DNA from: Candidatus Colinaster equi
Lineage (GTDB): Bacteria; Bacillota; Clostridia; Lachnospirales; Lachnospiraceae
NCBI GenBank assembly: GCA_018064425.1
Contig: JAGHVF010000049.1
Span: 1-59,180 of the forward strand
DNA: 59,180 bases
Direction: 5' to 3'
In this document: piece by piece, positions 36,201-44,790 of the stretch
Numbering within the stretch: position 1 is the first letter of the stretch
Layout: each line of letters starts with the position of its first letter
Position numbers and translations under genes: made by a program
The notes under the pieces: model-generated
Database searches by the model: none
What the model was told of the DNA's origin: nothing
What the model saw: the letters and a program-made list of their open reading frames with translations, nothing else

Positions 36201-37274
36201 ATGAATAATAAAGATAAAGAGATTATTAATCAATTCAAAAGAGAGAGAGAAATATATCTTGATATTGAGAAGATTGTATATGAGGCAATATGTGATGAAA
36301 TAGAAAAGAACAAAGTTTTTGTTATGGAAGTATCACATAGAACAAAAAACGTTGATTCGTTAAAAAACAAGGTTATTAAAAAGAGCGGCAAGTATGATGC
36401 TTTGCAGGATATAACCGATTTGTGCGGTATACGAATAATCACATATTTCTCAGACGATGTTGATACTATCGGAAGAATTGTTACGGAATTATTCGATGTT
36501 GATGAATCCAACTCAATTGATAAAAGAGAAGCCATCAACGCAACTCAATTTGGCTATTTGTCATTGCACTATGTTTGCGCATTGCCGATTGGAAAAGGTT
36601 ATTCTTCACAACTTGTCGGCAGAAAGTTTGAGATTCAGATACGAACGGTACTGCAACATACTTGGGCTGAGATAGAACATGATTTGGGATATAAATCGGA
36701 ATTCGGTGTTCCGAGAGAGCTGAGACGTGAGTTTTCCCGAATAGCAGGATTGTTGGAAATAGCGGACGGACAGTTTGTGTCATTAAGAGATAATTTGAAA
36801 AAATACTCAGATAACATCAAAGAGAAAATCAATTCCGATGACGCAAATGATGTATTAATAGATAGAATTTCACTTGAAGAATATATGCATAATAATACCA
36901 ATATGCAACGCTTTCTTAAGAGAATCTCAAGTGAATTGCAGATTGAAGTGGAACATATTGATTCCGAAGCATATATTGAATTATTTGAACTGTTGGAATT
37001 TGAGTCAATTGGGGATATTAGTCATTGCCTTGAAGAAAATGGTGATTTGGCATTCGAAATGATTAAGGAAATGATAGAATCCACGGGACTTGATATTCTG
37101 TCAACGAATGCGGCTTTAAGATATTTGTGCAGAGCATATATTATCAAAAACAGATGGAACAGGGAAAGAATTGCGAAATTTGTAGGTGCGGGAATTACAA
37201 ACAAAGAAAGAATAAATGAGCAAACTGATGTATTGATTGAGACAATGGAGAAATACTATGGCGCAAACAAATGA
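36201..37274 (+). CDS. RelA/SpoT-domain (p)ppGpp synthetase-like protein with long C-terminal extension
   Basis: The 357-residue protein has a RelA/SpoT nucleotidyltransferase domain at about 40-170. DITDLCGIRII (70-80), FGYLSLHYV (117-125) and EIQIRTVLQHTWAEIEHDLGYK in outline (144-165) match active small alarmone synthetases, including the EIQIRT loop. Lengths of about 200-260 are usual for such synthetases; here about 185 further residues, mainly helical and acidic, follow. No HD hydrolase domain is present. Some long relatives are toxic synthetases with a built-in control domain, so that role is possible but unproven. The ribosome site is poor. Its 3' end overlaps the next gene by 17 bases. 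Confidence 0.85.
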   Translation: MNNKDKEIINQFKREREIYLDIEKIVYEAICDEIEKNKVFVMEVSHRTKNVDSLKNKVIKKSGKYDALQDITDLCGIRIITYFSDDVDTIGRIVTELFDVDESNSIDKREAINATQFGYLSLHYVCALPIGKGYSSQLVGRKFEIQIRTVLQHTWAEIEHDLGYKSEFGVPRELRREFSRIAGLLEIADGQFVSLRDNLKKYSDNIKEKINSDDANDVLIDRISLEEYMHNNTNMQRFLKRISSELQIEVEHIDSEAYIELFELLEFESIGDISHCLEENGDLAFEMIKEMIESTGLDILSTNAALRYLCRAYIIKNRWNRERIAKFVGAGITNKERINEQTDVLIETMEKYYGANK

Positions 37275-37746
37275 AATTTTTAGACAAAAAAGTTTAAATA
37301 GAATTTCGTCACCGGAAGAACTTGATGGCTATTTGAAGGTAGTAAATCCCGGAATATGGATTGTTTTGGGAACAATTATTGTGTTATTGATGGGCTTTAT
37401 TGTTGTATGCACAGTTGGTACTGTTGAGGATAAGGATAACGTTGTCGCATTTGTGTCCAATAATGAAGTGACGGTATATCTTAATGATCAGCAAACAGAT
37501 AAACTTACAGAAGATTCTGTACTTAGAATTGAAGGGAACGAGCAAAGTATCACTAAAAGCGAAGGTGTACCGATGTGCATTGATGATAAGTTTGATGAAT
37601 TTAAGACATATTATGTCAAAGCACAAAAGGGTGATTGGGTAACAGAGTATAAGTGTTCGTGTAATAATCTGCAAGATGGAATGTATGATGCGACCGTACT
37701 TTATGAATCTATTAAACCAGTTAATTTACTATTTGAGACAAAGTAG
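37258..37746 (+). CDS. Short HlyD-like adaptor of an NHLM-type exporter
   Basis: The 162-residue protein begins with FRQKSLNRISSPEELDGYLKVVNP in outline (8-31), which matches the N-terminus of NHLM bacteriocin-system secretion (HlyD-family) proteins. One membrane helix (about 33-53) and a beta-rich extracytoplasmic part of about 105 residues follow. The coiled-coil hairpin and lipoyl halves of normal adaptors are missing, so this is a truncated or minimal form. ATG 37258 is chosen because GGAG (37247-37250) is 7 bases upstream; it lies inside the end of the synthetase gene. The next exporter gene starts 6 bases after the stop. Confidence 0.78.
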   Translation: MAQTNEIFRQKSLNRISSPEELDGYLKVVNPGIWIVLGTIIVLLMGFIVVCTVGTVEDKDNVVAFVSNNEVTVYLNDQQTDKLTEDSVLRIEGNEQSITKSEGVPMCIDDKFDEFKTYYVKAQKGDWVTEYKCSCNNLQDGMYDATVLYESIKPVNLLFETK

Positions 37747-37752
37747 GAATAT

Positions 37753-39921
37753 ATGCATATGAAACAACCGGTAGAGAATAAAATTGCAAAGACGCCTGTT
37801 ATTATGCAGATGGAAGCACTTGAATGCGGTGCGGCATGTCTTGCTATGATTTTGGCATATTATGATAAATGGATTCCGCTTGAACAGGTCAGAGTTGATT
37901 GCGGCGTTTCAAGAAACGGTTCCAAAGCAAGCAGTGTAGTTGCTGCAGCAAGGAATTATGGATTGGACAGTAAAGCATACAAACTTGAACCGGAAATTTT
38001 AAGAAAACAAGGGCAATTTCCTTGTATTATTCATTGGAATTTTAATCATTTTGTTGTACTAAAAGGCTTTAAAGGTGATTATGCATATATTAATGACCCG
38101 GCCAGAGGTGATGTAAAAATACATTTCGACGAGTTCGATGAAGCTTTTACGGGAATAGCTATTTTCTTTGAGCCAACTGATAGTTTCTGTCCATCCGGAA
38201 AGAAAAAATCAATGCTTAAGTATGCATTGGCACGCCTAAGCTGTGTTAAATCAGCAGTTGTATTTGTTGCGCTTGCAACATGCATTTCTTCGATTTTGGG
38301 CATATTTACACAAACTTTATCAAAAGTATTTGTAGATAGGATTATAGGACAATCATACAATAAATGGACTGTAGCCTTTTTGGTTATTTTGAGCGGTGCA
38401 TTGCTGATAGAAATTATTCTGGCATGGATTAATGCGGCTTGCAATATGCGAATTAACGGAAAAATTTCAACGGTAGGCAGTAGTACTTTTTTATGGAGAG
38501 TATTACATATGCCTATGGATTTCTTCAGCCAACGTATGACCGGTGATATTCAGATGCGAATGAATACTAATGGTGATATTGCCAATCAAATGGTTAACAT
38601 TTTTGCTCCATTGGGAATAAAGACAATAATGTTGTTTTTTTATCTTGCGGTTATGGTAAAGTATAGTCCGCTTCTTACTGTGGTAGGTTGTTTATCGATA
38701 TTTATTAATCTTTTTGTATCAAGAATAATATCGAATAAACGTATTAATACTACAAGAGTGATGGCGCGTGACAGTGCGAAAATGTCATCCACAACTTTAT
38801 CAGGAATTGACATGATAGAGACAATAAAGGCCAGCGGGGCGGAAAACGGTTTTTTTGCCAAATGGTCCGGATATCAGGCCGGTGTCAATGCTGCGCAGGT
38901 GGAATACAGTAAAATTGATTACCGATGGGGTGTGATTCCGACAATTGTCAGTGCGCTGTCGGATATTATCATTATGTATTTGGGCGCGATTCTTATTATG
39001 AACGGTGAATATACAATTGGTGCATTTGTTGCTTTTCAAGGCTTTTTAGTAAGTTTTTCGGAACCGGCACTTACGTTGATATCGACCGGACAACAAATTC
39101 AGGAATTGCGTACGGATATGGAGCGAATAGAAGATGTAATGCAATATCCGATTGATTATGAAAATGAGGATCCGCTAGATGATTCAAAGGAATATAGCAA
39201 ACTTAAGGGTAATATTTCAATCAAGAATCTTTCTTTTGGATATGCAAAGTTGGAACCGCCGATTATCAAGAATTTCAATCTTGAATTAGCTGCAGGAAAA
39301 AGTGTTGCATTGGTGGGCAGCTCCGGAAGCGGAAAATCTACAATTGCAAAGCTTGTATCGGGATTATATCGTCCGTGGGAAGGAACAATACATTTTGACG
39401 GACAGAGTATTGATGAAATAAATAAAGCGGTATTCAGAGGATCTGTAGCAGTAGTAGATCAGGATATAACACTGTTTGAAGATACGATATCAAATAATAT
39501 TAGAATGTGGGATAAATCAATTGAAGATTTTGAAATAATTCTTGCTGCAAGAGATGCTAAGGTTCATGAGGCTATAAGCAAAAGACCGGGCGGATATAAC
39601 TCTATGATGGCTGAAGGGGGTAAAGACTTTTCAGGCGGTGAGAGACAGCGATTGGAGCTTGCCCGAGTCCTTTCACAGGATCCTACAATTATTATTTTGG
39701 ATGAGGCAACGTCTGCCCTTGATGCCAAAACAGAATTTGAGGTAATTAATGCCATAAAAGATAGAGGAATCACTTGCATTGTTGTTGCTCACAGATTGTC
39801 TACAATCAGATATTGTGATGAGATTATTGTTTTGAAAGACGGTGAGACAATTGAGCGTGGAACACATGATGAGTTGTATACAGCAAATGGATTTTATACA
39901 GAACTTGTAAGTAATGAATAG
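37753..39921 (+). CDS. NHLM-type peptidase/permease/ATPase exporter (C39 family)
   Basis: The 722-residue protein matures and exports leader-bearing peptides. The N-terminal C39 peptidase (about 10-140) keeps its catalytic residues: Gln19, Cys25 in ECGAACLAMIL, His in NHFVVLKG and Asp in INDPARG, so cleavage is expected. A six-helix permease (about 160-440) and an ABC ATPase (about 480-722) follow. The ATPase has Walker A GSSGSGKST, signature FSGGERQRLELA and Walker B IIILDEATSALD. Either ATG 37753 or 37759 is possible. Family assignment to the NHLM peptidase/ATPase group is from the paired neighbour with its typical N-terminus. The cargo is not identified. Confidence 0.9.
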   Translation: MHMKQPVENKIAKTPVIMQMEALECGAACLAMILAYYDKWIPLEQVRVDCGVSRNGSKASSVVAAARNYGLDSKAYKLEPEILRKQGQFPCIIHWNFNHFVVLKGFKGDYAYINDPARGDVKIHFDEFDEAFTGIAIFFEPTDSFCPSGKKKSMLKYALARLSCVKSAVVFVALATCISSILGIFTQTLSKVFVDRIIGQSYNKWTVAFLVILSGALLIEIILAWINAACNMRINGKISTVGSSTFLWRVLHMPMDFFSQRMTGDIQMRMNTNGDIANQMVNIFAPLGIKTIMLFFYLAVMVKYSPLLTVVGCLSIFINLFVSRIISNKRINTTRVMARDSAKMSSTTLSGIDMIETIKASGAENGFFAKWSGYQAGVNAAQVEYSKIDYRWGVIPTIVSALSDIIIMYLGAILIMNGEYTIGAFVAFQGFLVSFSEPALTLISTGQQIQELRTDMERIEDVMQYPIDYENEDPLDDSKEYSKLKGNISIKNLSFGYAKLEPPIIKNFNLELAAGKSVALVGSSGSGKSTIAKLVSGLYRPWEGTIHFDGQSIDEINKAVFRGSVAVVDQDITLFEDTISNNIRMWDKSIEDFEIILAARDAKVHEAISKRPGGYNSMMAEGGKDFSGGERQRLELARVLSQDPTIIILDEATSALDAKTEFEVINAIKDRGITCIVVAHRLSTIRYCDEIIVLKDGETIERGTHDELYTANGFYTELVSNE

Positions 39922-39933
39922 GTGGATTGTGTT

Positions 39934-42126
39934 ATGGGATGGTTTGATTCGCAGATTCGAGAGAAAAATGAATACGATGATAAGGTATTTTCCGAAGCAA
40001 TGGCCAAAATGGCAAGTGCTGTTTTAGGCAACTCTGATTATATTCGGTATATGGATGACGATGTTTGTTCTCAAAAGGTAATTGGCAAGTTATTGCGTTA
40101 TTATCATATTAATCCGGTTCCGATTCCCGATTATATTGAGGATAATGGTGAGAAACTTGAATATGTCATGAGAATTTGCGGAGTAATGTATCGTACCATC
40201 AAGCTTACGCCGGGATTTTCTTCAAATTCAATGGGACCGATTTTAGCAAAAAGAAGTGATAATGGTTCAGTAGTTGCATTGATACCGTCTTTTGGCGGAA
40301 AATATACATTCTTAGATAATGTTACAGGTGAAACAGTTCGTTTAGACAAGAAAAATGAAGAATTGTTTCTTGACGAGGCGATTTGTTTTTACAAACCGTT
40401 TCCGACGAAGGCTCTTACAAAAATTGATTTGGTAAAATACATTTTTAGTAATCTTGATATATCAGATTGCTTGTATCTTGGATTTATTATGCTTGTTTCA
40501 ACAGCATTGGGGTTTTTATCTCCGATTGCTTCACGTGCACTATTTGCAATGTTATCAAATCAAACAGCAAATTACATGTCAATTACTTCGTTGATAATCT
40601 TTATGACATGTACAATGTTGTCTTTGCAAATGATCGGTGTAGTTAAAATGATGATGTTTAACAGAATTCAGGCAAAGATTAGTGTGCCGGTGGAAGCGGC
40701 GTCAATGATGAGATTGCTGTCTTTACCGGTTTCGTTTCACAGAAAGTTTAGCTCGGGCGAGTTAGCATCCTATAATTCTTATATTTGTTCGCTTTGCTCA
40801 ATGATAAGCAACAGTGTTTTGAGTATTGGATTAACATCGATTTTTTCATTGGCATATATCGGACAGATTTTTGCATTTGCTCCCGGATTGGTGATTCCGT
40901 CATTATGTATTATTGCTGCAAATGTTGTTTTTACACTTATATCCGTATTTGCGAGTATGCGTATCAACAAAGAGCGTATGATGCTCCAATCTAAGGAAAA
41001 CGGAATGACATATGCTTTGCTTAACGGTATTCAGAAGATTAAACTGGCCGGAGCACAAAAACGAGCTTTTGCAAGATGGGCCGATTTGTTTACTCAAATT
41101 ACAAAGGTAAATTATGACCCGCCGATAATAGTAAAATACAGTTCGGTTTTTTCACTTGCCATTTCAGCAGTCGGAACTCTTGTGTTGTATTATTGTACGA
41201 TTATTAGCGGCGTAAATGTAGCGGATTACTATGCTTTTACTATGTCGTATTCAATGCTTGCAGGAGCATTTATGTCATTAATAGGTATTGCGGGAACATT
41301 GGCACAGTTCAAACCGGTACTTGATATTGTAAAGCCGCTTTTAGATGCGGTTCCGGAGATGACGGAAGAAAAACAGATTGTAAATAGGGTGTCCGGTGAA
41401 ATTGAAGTTAATCATATATCGTTCAAATATGATGAAGATAGTCCCAATATTATTGATGATTTATCGATAAAAATTGCTGCGGGTGAGTATGTGGCAATTG
41501 TTGGCGAAACCGGATGCGGAAAATCAACGCTGTTAAGAATATTGCTTGGATTTGAGAAACCTCAAAAGGGTACGGTTTTCTATGACAACTATGATTTGAA
41601 TAGTATTGATATGAGATCGCTACGAAGAAAGATGGGAATTGTTTTGCAAAACAGCGCTCTTTTTATGGGAGACATTTTTTCAAATATTGCAATATCCAAT
41701 CCCAGTTTGACGTTGGATGAGGCATGGGAAGCAGCAAAAGTTGCAGGTATTGATGAAGATATTCATAAGATGCCGATGGGAATGAATACAATGATTAGTG
41801 AAGGCAACGGCGGAATTAGCGGAGGTCAGAAACAGAGGTTGATGATTGCCAGAGCAGTTGCCGGCAAGCCTAAAATTGTAATGTTTGATGAAGCAACATC
41901 TGCACTTGATAATGTAACGCAAAGGAAGATATCCGATGCAATGGATGATATGAAGTGTACACGTGTTGTAATTGCGCATAGACTTTCAACAATTAAGAAT
42001 TGTGATAAAATTATTGTACTAAAAGAGGGCAGAATATGCGAACAAGGTAACTATTCGGAGTTAATCGCGCTTGACGGCTATTTTGCTGATTTAGTCAAAC
42101 ATCAGAGATTGGAATCCGGAGCATAA
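39934..42126 (+). CDS. NHLM-type exporter ATPase/permease without peptidase
   Basis: This is the second exporter of the pair, 730 residues. It starts MGWFDSQIREKNEYDDKVF from ATG 39934 (AGGTGG 8 bases upstream; a GTG at 39922 is in frame), a typical N-terminus for NHLM-system ATP-binding proteins. An N-terminal domain of about 160 residues has no peptidase residues. Membrane helices (about 170-460) and an ABC ATPase follow, with Walker A GETGCGKST, signature ISGGQKQRLMIA and Walker B IVMFDEATSALD. It probably forms a heterodimer with the upstream exporter. The stop is followed after 14 bases by the MobA-like gene. Confidence 0.88.
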   Translation: MGWFDSQIREKNEYDDKVFSEAMAKMASAVLGNSDYIRYMDDDVCSQKVIGKLLRYYHINPVPIPDYIEDNGEKLEYVMRICGVMYRTIKLTPGFSSNSMGPILAKRSDNGSVVALIPSFGGKYTFLDNVTGETVRLDKKNEELFLDEAICFYKPFPTKALTKIDLVKYIFSNLDISDCLYLGFIMLVSTALGFLSPIASRALFAMLSNQTANYMSITSLIIFMTCTMLSLQMIGVVKMMMFNRIQAKISVPVEAASMMRLLSLPVSFHRKFSSGELASYNSYICSLCSMISNSVLSIGLTSIFSLAYIGQIFAFAPGLVIPSLCIIAANVVFTLISVFASMRINKERMMLQSKENGMTYALLNGIQKIKLAGAQKRAFARWADLFTQITKVNYDPPIIVKYSSVFSLAISAVGTLVLYYCTIISGVNVADYYAFTMSYSMLAGAFMSLIGIAGTLAQFKPVLDIVKPLLDAVPEMTEEKQIVNRVSGEIEVNHISFKYDEDSPNIIDDLSIKIAAGEYVAIVGETGCGKSTLLRILLGFEKPQKGTVFYDNYDLNSIDMRSLRRKMGIVLQNSALFMGDIFSNIAISNPSLTLDEAWEAAKVAGIDEDIHKMPMGMNTMISEGNGGISGGQKQRLMIARAVAGKPKIVMFDEATSALDNVTQRKISDAMDDMKCTRVVIAHRLSTIKNCDKIIVLKEGRICEQGNYSELIALDGYFADLVKHQRLESGA

Positions 42127-42140
42127 TATGTGCATAAAGA

Positions 42141-42731
42141 ATGATGAAAAACAGTAAGGGATATTTAATTGGTATAGCGATTTTGGCAGGTGGAAAGTCT
42201 ACCAGAATGGGGCAAAACAAAACATTGTTACTTACCGACAAGGGTGTCACTTTTTTAGACAGAATGATGGATGAATTTGCAGGATTTGAATACAAATATC
42301 TTTCTTCAAATGATTGTCGGGAAGATATATGCAAAGGGTATAGTGTAATAAGAGACTGCTATAAAGATATAGGACCAATGGGCGGAATTTTTTCTGTTTT
42401 AAAACAGACTGAGTGCGATGCGGTGTTGGTGGCGGCCGCGGATATGCCGTTATATAATTCGGATGAAGCCCTGAAAATTATAGATATTTACAATGGTGAA
42501 GATATTTTGGCGGCTAAGCACTCTGATGGAAAATATCAAATGTTGGCATCTATTTATTCCAAAGGGTGCATTGAACGAATGGAAGAAATGATTACCGCCG
42601 GCGATTATAAGTTAATAAGGCTTATGGATTGCGTGTATTCGAAAGATTTTTTAATAACAAATGAGATAGCATATACCAATATCAACACTATGGCAGACTA
42701 CAGACAATTTATGTGTGAAAGGGAGAGTTAA
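42141..42731 (+). CDS. MobA-like nucleotidyltransferase
   Basis: The 196-residue protein has the NTP-transferase signature AILAGGKSTRMGQNKTLL near its N-terminus, a PMGGIFSVL block and the metal-binding AADMPLY. This fits molybdenum cofactor guanylyltransferase (MobA) and related enzymes. No other molybdopterin genes or molybdoenzymes are in the window, although an FdhD-like gene is at 28 kb. The ribosome site before ATG 42141 is weak, and a 9-codon out-of-frame ORF with a better site overlaps it. It is placed between the exporter and the RsbW-like gene. Confidence 0.78.
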   Translation: MMKNSKGYLIGIAILAGGKSTRMGQNKTLLLTDKGVTFLDRMMDEFAGFEYKYLSSNDCREDICKGYSVIRDCYKDIGPMGGIFSVLKQTECDAVLVAAADMPLYNSDEALKIIDIYNGEDILAAKHSDGKYQMLASIYSKGCIERMEEMITAGDYKLIRLMDCVYSKDFLITNEIAYTNINTMADYRQFMCERES

Positions 42732-42733
42732 TA

Positions 42734-43132
42734 ATGAGATTTGATGCAAAGGTTGAAGAACTTGATAATGTGATTGCATATATTGAAGGCGAACTTGAGA
42801 AGTTGAATGCTCCGACAAAGGTTATTATGCAAATGGCAGTTGCGGTAGAAGAAATATTTGTTAACATTGCACATTATGCATATGCTGAAGATAATATTGG
42901 AGGACCTGCCGAAGTAAGTGTGATTTTACACGATAATATGATTGATGTCATATTCGAAGATGAAGGTGTAGAATTCGATCCTTTAGCTAAAGCCGACCCG
43001 GATGTTTCACTTGAAGCTGATGACAGACAGATAGGCGGATTGGGCATATTTATGGTAAAGAAGAGTATGGATAGCGTGGAATATCGCAGAGATGGCGGAA
43101 AGAATATTTTAACAATAAAGAAGAGCTGGTAA
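42734..43132 (+). CDS. RsbW/SpoIIAB-like serine kinase, anti-sigma factor
   Basis: The 132-residue protein is a GHKL-type ATP-binding domain. The N box is AVEEIFVNIAHYAY (about 37-50), G1 is FEDEGVEFDP and G2 is GGLGIFMVKKSMD. Such proteins bind a sigma factor or other target and phosphorylate a STAS antagonist. The STAS protein at 30.5 kb is a candidate partner. No sigma factor or PP2C phosphatase is in the window, so the regulated target is unknown. The start lies 2 bases after the MobA-like stop with a good GGGAGAG site. Confidence 0.88.
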   Translation: MRFDAKVEELDNVIAYIEGELEKLNAPTKVIMQMAVAVEEIFVNIAHYAYAEDNIGGPAEVSVILHDNMIDVIFEDEGVEFDPLAKADPDVSLEADDRQIGGLGIFMVKKSMDSVEYRRDGGKNILTIKKSW

Positions 43133-43136
43133 TTGT

Positions 43137-43733
43137 ATGTATGCATATTTTATTGGAAAAGTAAAAAGAATAGAGAAAGACGCTATTGTTTTAGAGACAA
43201 ATAATATTGGATATAACATTATTATGCCTTCAAGTGATATTGCAAATCTTGAAATAGATATGGAGTTGAAGGTATATACATATACTGCAGTGAGAGAGGA
43301 TGCTTTTTTACTGTATGGATTTACCGGAGAAGATAAATTACATTATTTTAAGTTGCTTATAGAAGTTAATGGTGTTGGACCCAAGGCGGCGATTTCAATT
43401 TTGTCCAATATTTCTGTTGAAGATTTGATATGTGCCATTATTGCGGCAGATGCCAAGCTGTTGTCCAAAACTCCCGGTATCGGTAGCAAGACTGCGGCAC
43501 GCATTATACTTGATTTGAAAGATAAGGTTAGCAATGAAGATATACTTGGTGCAGGGGGACAAAAGGCGGCAAATGTAAGTGCAGAGAGTACGTTGCCAAA
43601 GCAGGAGGCCATGGAAGCACTCTGCGCACTTGGATACAGTAATACTGAAGCAATGAAGGCATTGAATATGCTGGAAATTTCGGAAGATAGTGATGTTTCG
43701 GAATTGATTTCCGAAGCATTAAGGCTACTTTGA
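43137..43733 (+). CDS. ruvA: Holliday junction DNA helicase subunit RuvA
   Basis: RuvA binds four-way junctions and loads RuvB. The 198-residue protein has the N-terminal OB fold (MYAYFIGKVKRI; TYTAVREDAFLLYGF), the two helix-hairpin-helix motifs (GVGPKAAISIL; TPGIGSKTAARIILDLKD) and the C-terminal RuvB-binding domain (ALCALGYSNTEAMKAL). Normally ruvB follows directly; here lysR, leuC and leuD intervene and ruvB is 2.8 kb downstream. The 3' end overlaps that of the convergent lysR gene by 9 bases, with no terminator between. Confidence 0.95.
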   Translation: MYAYFIGKVKRIEKDAIVLETNNIGYNIIMPSSDIANLEIDMELKVYTYTAVREDAFLLYGFTGEDKLHYFKLLIEVNGVGPKAAISILSNISVEDLICAIIAADAKLLSKTPGIGSKTAARIILDLKDKVSNEDILGAGGQKAANVSAESTLPKQEAMEALCALGYSNTEAMKALNMLEISEDSDVSELISEALRLL

Positions 43734-44633
43734 GGGAATATCTTTTTGACAGTTATTAATAAACAATTCAATACTTGGATTTTCTTTAAGTTTTGTCGAA
43801 TTATATGCTAAGCCGACGTCACGACCGGTTGTTTTGTTTATTAGTTTTACTTCTTTTAAAGTACCGTCCTTTAATTCGTCACTTACAAATTCTTTAATGA
43901 CGGCGCACAGCCCCAAATCTGTTTTGGCAAAATCAATTAGCAAATCCAGATTTGTAACTTCAATTAGATTTCTTAATTCAATGCCTGATGAATTAAGTGC
44001 ATTATCAACATATTTTCTGGTTATGTTCTCTTTATCAAGCATCATGAAGGTTGCGTTTTCAATGAGACTTTTTTTGCTCACTTCATGCATTTTAGAGAAG
44101 TTGTTAAGGTATCGATCGCTACTGACAAATGTGTCATGTATTTGCATAAGAGGCAAATAACACAATCCGGTTTTAGAGGATGGATAGCCGATTACTCCGA
44201 TATCAATGTTGCCGTTTTCAAGTGAATGAATTGTTTCAAGTGATGATTGGCACGAAATTGATACCTTTATATGCGGATAATTTGAGGTAAACTGTTTGAG
44301 GTATGGAAGAAGTAAATGCTTACATAGAGTTGTACTTACTCCGATACTTAGATGTCCGACTCCGAGTTCACCTGCAATTCTAATTTTTTCTTCACCGTTT
44401 TTAATTGCCTGAAAAGCGTATTTGATTTGTTCAAACAGCATTTCGCCTTCGGTAGTAAGTGATACACCACGTGAGTTTCTTGAAAACAGGGTGGTATTAA
44501 GATTGTCTTCAAGCTTTGATATTGCTTTGCTGATGGCGGGCTGTGAAATATACAACTCTTTGGCAGCACCTGATATATTTTTAGCTTTGGCAACTTCGTA
44601 AAAGATATAATATAGATTAAGATTGTTTTGCAT
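43725..44633 (-). CDS. LysR-family transcriptional regulator, probable leuCD regulator
   Basis: The 302-residue protein has an N-terminal winged helix-turn-helix (FYEVAKAKNISGAAKELYISQPAISKAI in outline, then LNTTLFSRNSRGVSLT) and a C-terminal effector-binding domain (about 90-295). It is divergent from leuC with a 157-base intergenic region, the usual arrangement for a LysR activator and its target, so it probably controls leuCD in response to a pathway intermediate. The ATG at 44633 has AGGAG 9 bases upstream on the minus strand. Its end overlaps ruvA. Confidence 0.9.
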   Translation of the reverse strand: MQNNLNLYYIFYEVAKAKNISGAAKELYISQPAISKAISKLEDNLNTTLFSRNSRGVSLTTEGEMLFEQIKYAFQAIKNGEEKIRIAGELGVGHLSIGVSTTLCKHLLLPYLKQFTSNYPHIKVSISCQSSLETIHSLENGNIDIGVIGYPSSKTGLCYLPLMQIHDTFVSSDRYLNNFSKMHEVSKKSLIENATFMMLDKENITRKYVDNALNSSGIELRNLIEVTNLDLLIDFAKTDLGLCAVIKEFVSDELKDGTLKEVKLINKTTGRDVGLAYNSTKLKENPSIELFINNCQKDIPSK

Positions 44634-44702
44634 ATAGAATTTCTCCTATGTGATATATTGTCAGGGTAATTGTGTATGCACATTGTAACATAATTGTAAG
44701 TT

Positions 44703-44722
44703 ATAATAAATATAAATATTAT
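44703..44722. promoter_or_regulatory. Candidate LysR-type operator upstream of leuC
   Basis: ATAAT (44703-44707) and ATTAT (44718-44722) form a dyad with T-N11-A-like spacing just upstream of the leuC -35. The region is very AT-rich, so chance symmetry is possible. Confidence 0.4.
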
Positions 44723-44726
44723 GTAT

Positions 44727-44755
44727 TTGGGTTATTAAGCAAAATAGGATAGAAT
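44727..44755 (+). promoter_or_regulatory. Promoter for leuC-leuD
   Basis: TTGGGT (44727-44732), a 17-base spacer and TAGAAT (44750-44755) lie 35 bases before leuC. Confidence 0.65.
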
Positions 44756-44790
44756 TTGTTTATAGTATTTATGATTTGGAGGAAGAAAAT

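Noticed and set aside
42128-42157. Nine-codon ORF (MCIKNDEKQ) with a GGAG site overlapping the MobA-like start
   Set aside because: It is out of frame and inside the region where the MobA-like start must lie; the site may be part of the end of the exporter gene by chance. Not strong enough to list as a gene.
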